DNA from: CAYMUC01 sp964393535
Lineage (GTDB): Bacteria > Actinomycetota > Acidimicrobiia > Acidimicrobiales > Ilumatobacteraceae
Direction: 5' to 3'
Length of the DNA: 14,581 nt
Assembly (NCBI GenBank): GCA_964393535.1
Contig: CAYMUC010000079.1
Coordinates: 1-14,581, forward strand
The notes under the pieces are model-generated. The model was not told where the DNA came from and did no database searches. It saw only the letters and a list, made by a program, of their open reading frames with translations. This document shows positions 13,301-14,581 of the stretch, piece by piece. A program made the position numbers and the translations under genes. Numbering within the stretch: position 1 is the first letter of the stretch; the number at the start of each line of letters is the position of its first letter.

Positions 13301-14485
13301 TCAGTCGACCGGAGCGATCACGATGGACCCGTTGTGGCCACCGAAGCCGAAGTTGTTCGACATGGTCGGACCCGGCTCCCACGGACGGGCCGAGCCCAGC
13401 ACGAGGTCGATTCCCAGATCGGGGTCCACGTTGGCAGTGCCCAGTGTGGGAGGGATCAACCGGTGCTGGAACGACCCCAACACGGCTGCCGCCTCCAACG
13501 CGCCGGCGGCACCTAGGGCGTGTCCGGTGACGCCTTTGGTGGAGGTCACCGGCACGCCACCCCGTCCGAAGACGACGTTCACGGCCTCGGCCTCCGCAGC
13601 ATCGTTCAGTGGCGTCGACGTGCCGTGAGCGTTCACCTGCCTGATATCAGCGGGGGACAATCCCGCCTCTTCCAGGGCCAGGCGCATACACGCGATGGCG
13701 CCCACTCCGCCGGGTGACGGTGCCGTGATGTGATGGGCATCGGCGTTGCTCGCCGACCCGAGCACCTCGGCGAGGATCGTGGCACCGCGAGCGATCGCCG
13801 CCTCCCACTCCTCGAAGATGAACACCCCAGAGCCTTCCCCCATGACGAAGCCGTCGCGGTCCCTGTCGAACGGCCGACTGAGGCCGACTGTCGACAGGGC
13901 GGTCATGTTGCCGAAGCCCGCCAGTCCGGTAGGGGTGGCGGCAGCCTCGCTGCCGCCGGTGGCCACGGCGTCGCAGCGGCCCCAGGCGATCAGGCGCGCG
14001 GCGTAACCCATGGCGTGGGTGGACGCAGCACATGCGGTCACGACGGTTTCGTTGGGGCCCTGCAGGCCGTAGCGCATGGAGATGGCGGCACCGGCAGCAT
14101 TGGCCATCATCATGGGTACCAGGAACGGCGACACCCGTCGTTCGCCCTTTTCGAGGCGGACCTGAATCTGCTCTTCGAGCGTGTGCAGACCGCCGACACC
14201 GGTGGCGAAGATGGTGCCGAAACGACCGGGATCGACGTTGGGTCGTCCGGCCATTTCGAAGGCCTCGGCGGCGGCCGCCAGGGCGAACTGCTCCACCCGA
14301 TCAGCGCGGCGCGCCTCCTTGGCATTGGCGAAGTACGGGGTGGGATCCCAGTCGGCGATCTCCACGGCTCGTCCCGTTGCGGGCGGGGACGCCAGGAGCC
14401 CACTCCAGAAGGCGTCCCTCCCCGCTCCGCAAGGAGCGACGACGCCGTAGCCGGTGATGGCCACTCGTCGGAGTGCGGCAGGCAT
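13301..14485 (-). CDS. fabF: Beta-ketoacyl-ACP synthase II
   Basis: Condenses malonyl-ACP with acyl-ACP in fatty acid elongation. 394 residues, slightly shorter than the common 410-420. Seen: RRVAITGYGVVAPCG at the N-terminus, the nucleophile Cys152 in VVTACAASTHAMGYA, FDRDRDGFVMGEGSG (206-220), His287 in VNAHGTSTPLND, the STKGVTGHALGAAGALEA stretch (315-332) with Lys317 and His322, and NNFGFGGHNGSIV at the C-terminus. The Cys-His-His triad is complete. TKGVTGH replaces the more usual TKSMTGH, a mild variation. ATG 14485 shares one base with the TGA of the preceding acyl carrier protein gene (TGATG), so the pair is translationally linked. Confidence 0.95.
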   Translation of the reverse strand: MPAALRRVAITGYGVVAPCGAGRDAFWSGLLASPPATGRAVEIADWDPTPYFANAKEARRADRVEQFALAAAAEAFEMAGRPNVDPGRFGTIFATGVGGLHTLEEQIQVRLEKGERRVSPFLVPMMMANAAGAAISMRYGLQGPNETVVTACAASTHAMGYAARLIAWGRCDAVATGGSEAAATPTGLAGFGNMTALSTVGLSRPFDRDRDGFVMGEGSGVFIFEEWEAAIARGATILAEVLGSASNADAHHITAPSPGGVGAIACMRLALEEAGLSPADIRQVNAHGTSTPLNDAAEAEAVNVVFGRGGVPVTSTKGVTGHALGAAGALEAAAVLGSFQHRLIPPTLGTANVDPDLGIDLVLGSARPWEPGPTMSNNFGFGGHNGSIVIAPVD

Positions 14486-14581
14486 CAGAGTTTGGAGACC
14501 ACCAGGTCGTATGCCTGGCCGACCGTGCCGATGCCGTCGAGTTCTTCCTCGGGCACCTCGATGCCGAATTCCTCCTCCAGC
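14485..14581 (-). CDS. acpP: Acyl carrier protein, C-terminal end only
   Basis: The last 31 residues of an acyl carrier protein are visible, read from the right edge: LEEEFGIEVPEEELDGIG, then TVGQAYDLVVSKL and stop. This is the acidic helix II end, the I(E/P)-P-loop and helix IV (TV..A.D.V) of AcpP. The Ser of the DSL phosphopantetheine site lies outside the window. ACP followed directly by fabF is a standard fatty acid synthesis arrangement and supports both calls. The stop shares one base with the fabF start. Confidence 0.85.
   Translation of the reverse strand, partial: LEEEFGIEVPEEELDGIGTVGQAYDLVVSKL

Overview
The window is a compact, high-GC stretch of bacterial chromosome. Gene content and style (GTG starts, 1- to 4-base stop/start overlaps, dimeric glycyl-tRNA synthetase, DUF222-HNH protein, recO beside an undecaprenyl-synthase-like gene) point to an actinomycete relative (Actinomycetota). 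An uncultured or marine lineage such as Acidimicrobiia is plausible but is inferred from style, not shown.

Layout. Positions 1-4579 (minus strand) hold, in transcription order, uppS, a DinG-type helicase, a crotonase-family protein and the beta subunit of a biotin-dependent acyl-CoA carboxylase that runs off the left edge. Divergently, 4639-7658 (plus) holds a UppS-like protein without catalytic residues, recO, glycyl-tRNA synthetase and a small ABM-domain protein. From 7680 to 12413 (plus) lies a partial tryptophan set, trpC - trpF - trpB - trpA, interrupted after trpC by a DUF222/HNH endonuclease gene on the opposite strand. It is followed by a Bcp-type peroxiredoxin and fabZ (plus). Convergent to these, fabF and the end of acpP (minus) run to the right edge. 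No tRNA, rRNA, CRISPR array, insertion sequence or phage gene was seen, and no stretch above about 80 bases lacks a gene.

The most interesting feature is the pair at 3905-5265. One protein (uppS) keeps the cis-prenyltransferase catalytic motifs but stops before the C-terminal RXG motif. Its divergent neighbour has lost the catalytic motifs but keeps the fold-defining positions and ends in R-F-G. This is the same division of labour as in the eukaryotic heteromeric enzyme (DHDDS or Rer2/Srt1 with NgBR/Nus1). It suggests a bacterial two-subunit undecaprenyl diphosphate synthase.

A second theme is start-site architecture. Seven of ten gene starts that are not tightly coupled to an upstream gene have a TAnnnT hexamer ending 7-9 bases before the start codon. 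That is the geometry of leaderless transcription and helps decide several starts.
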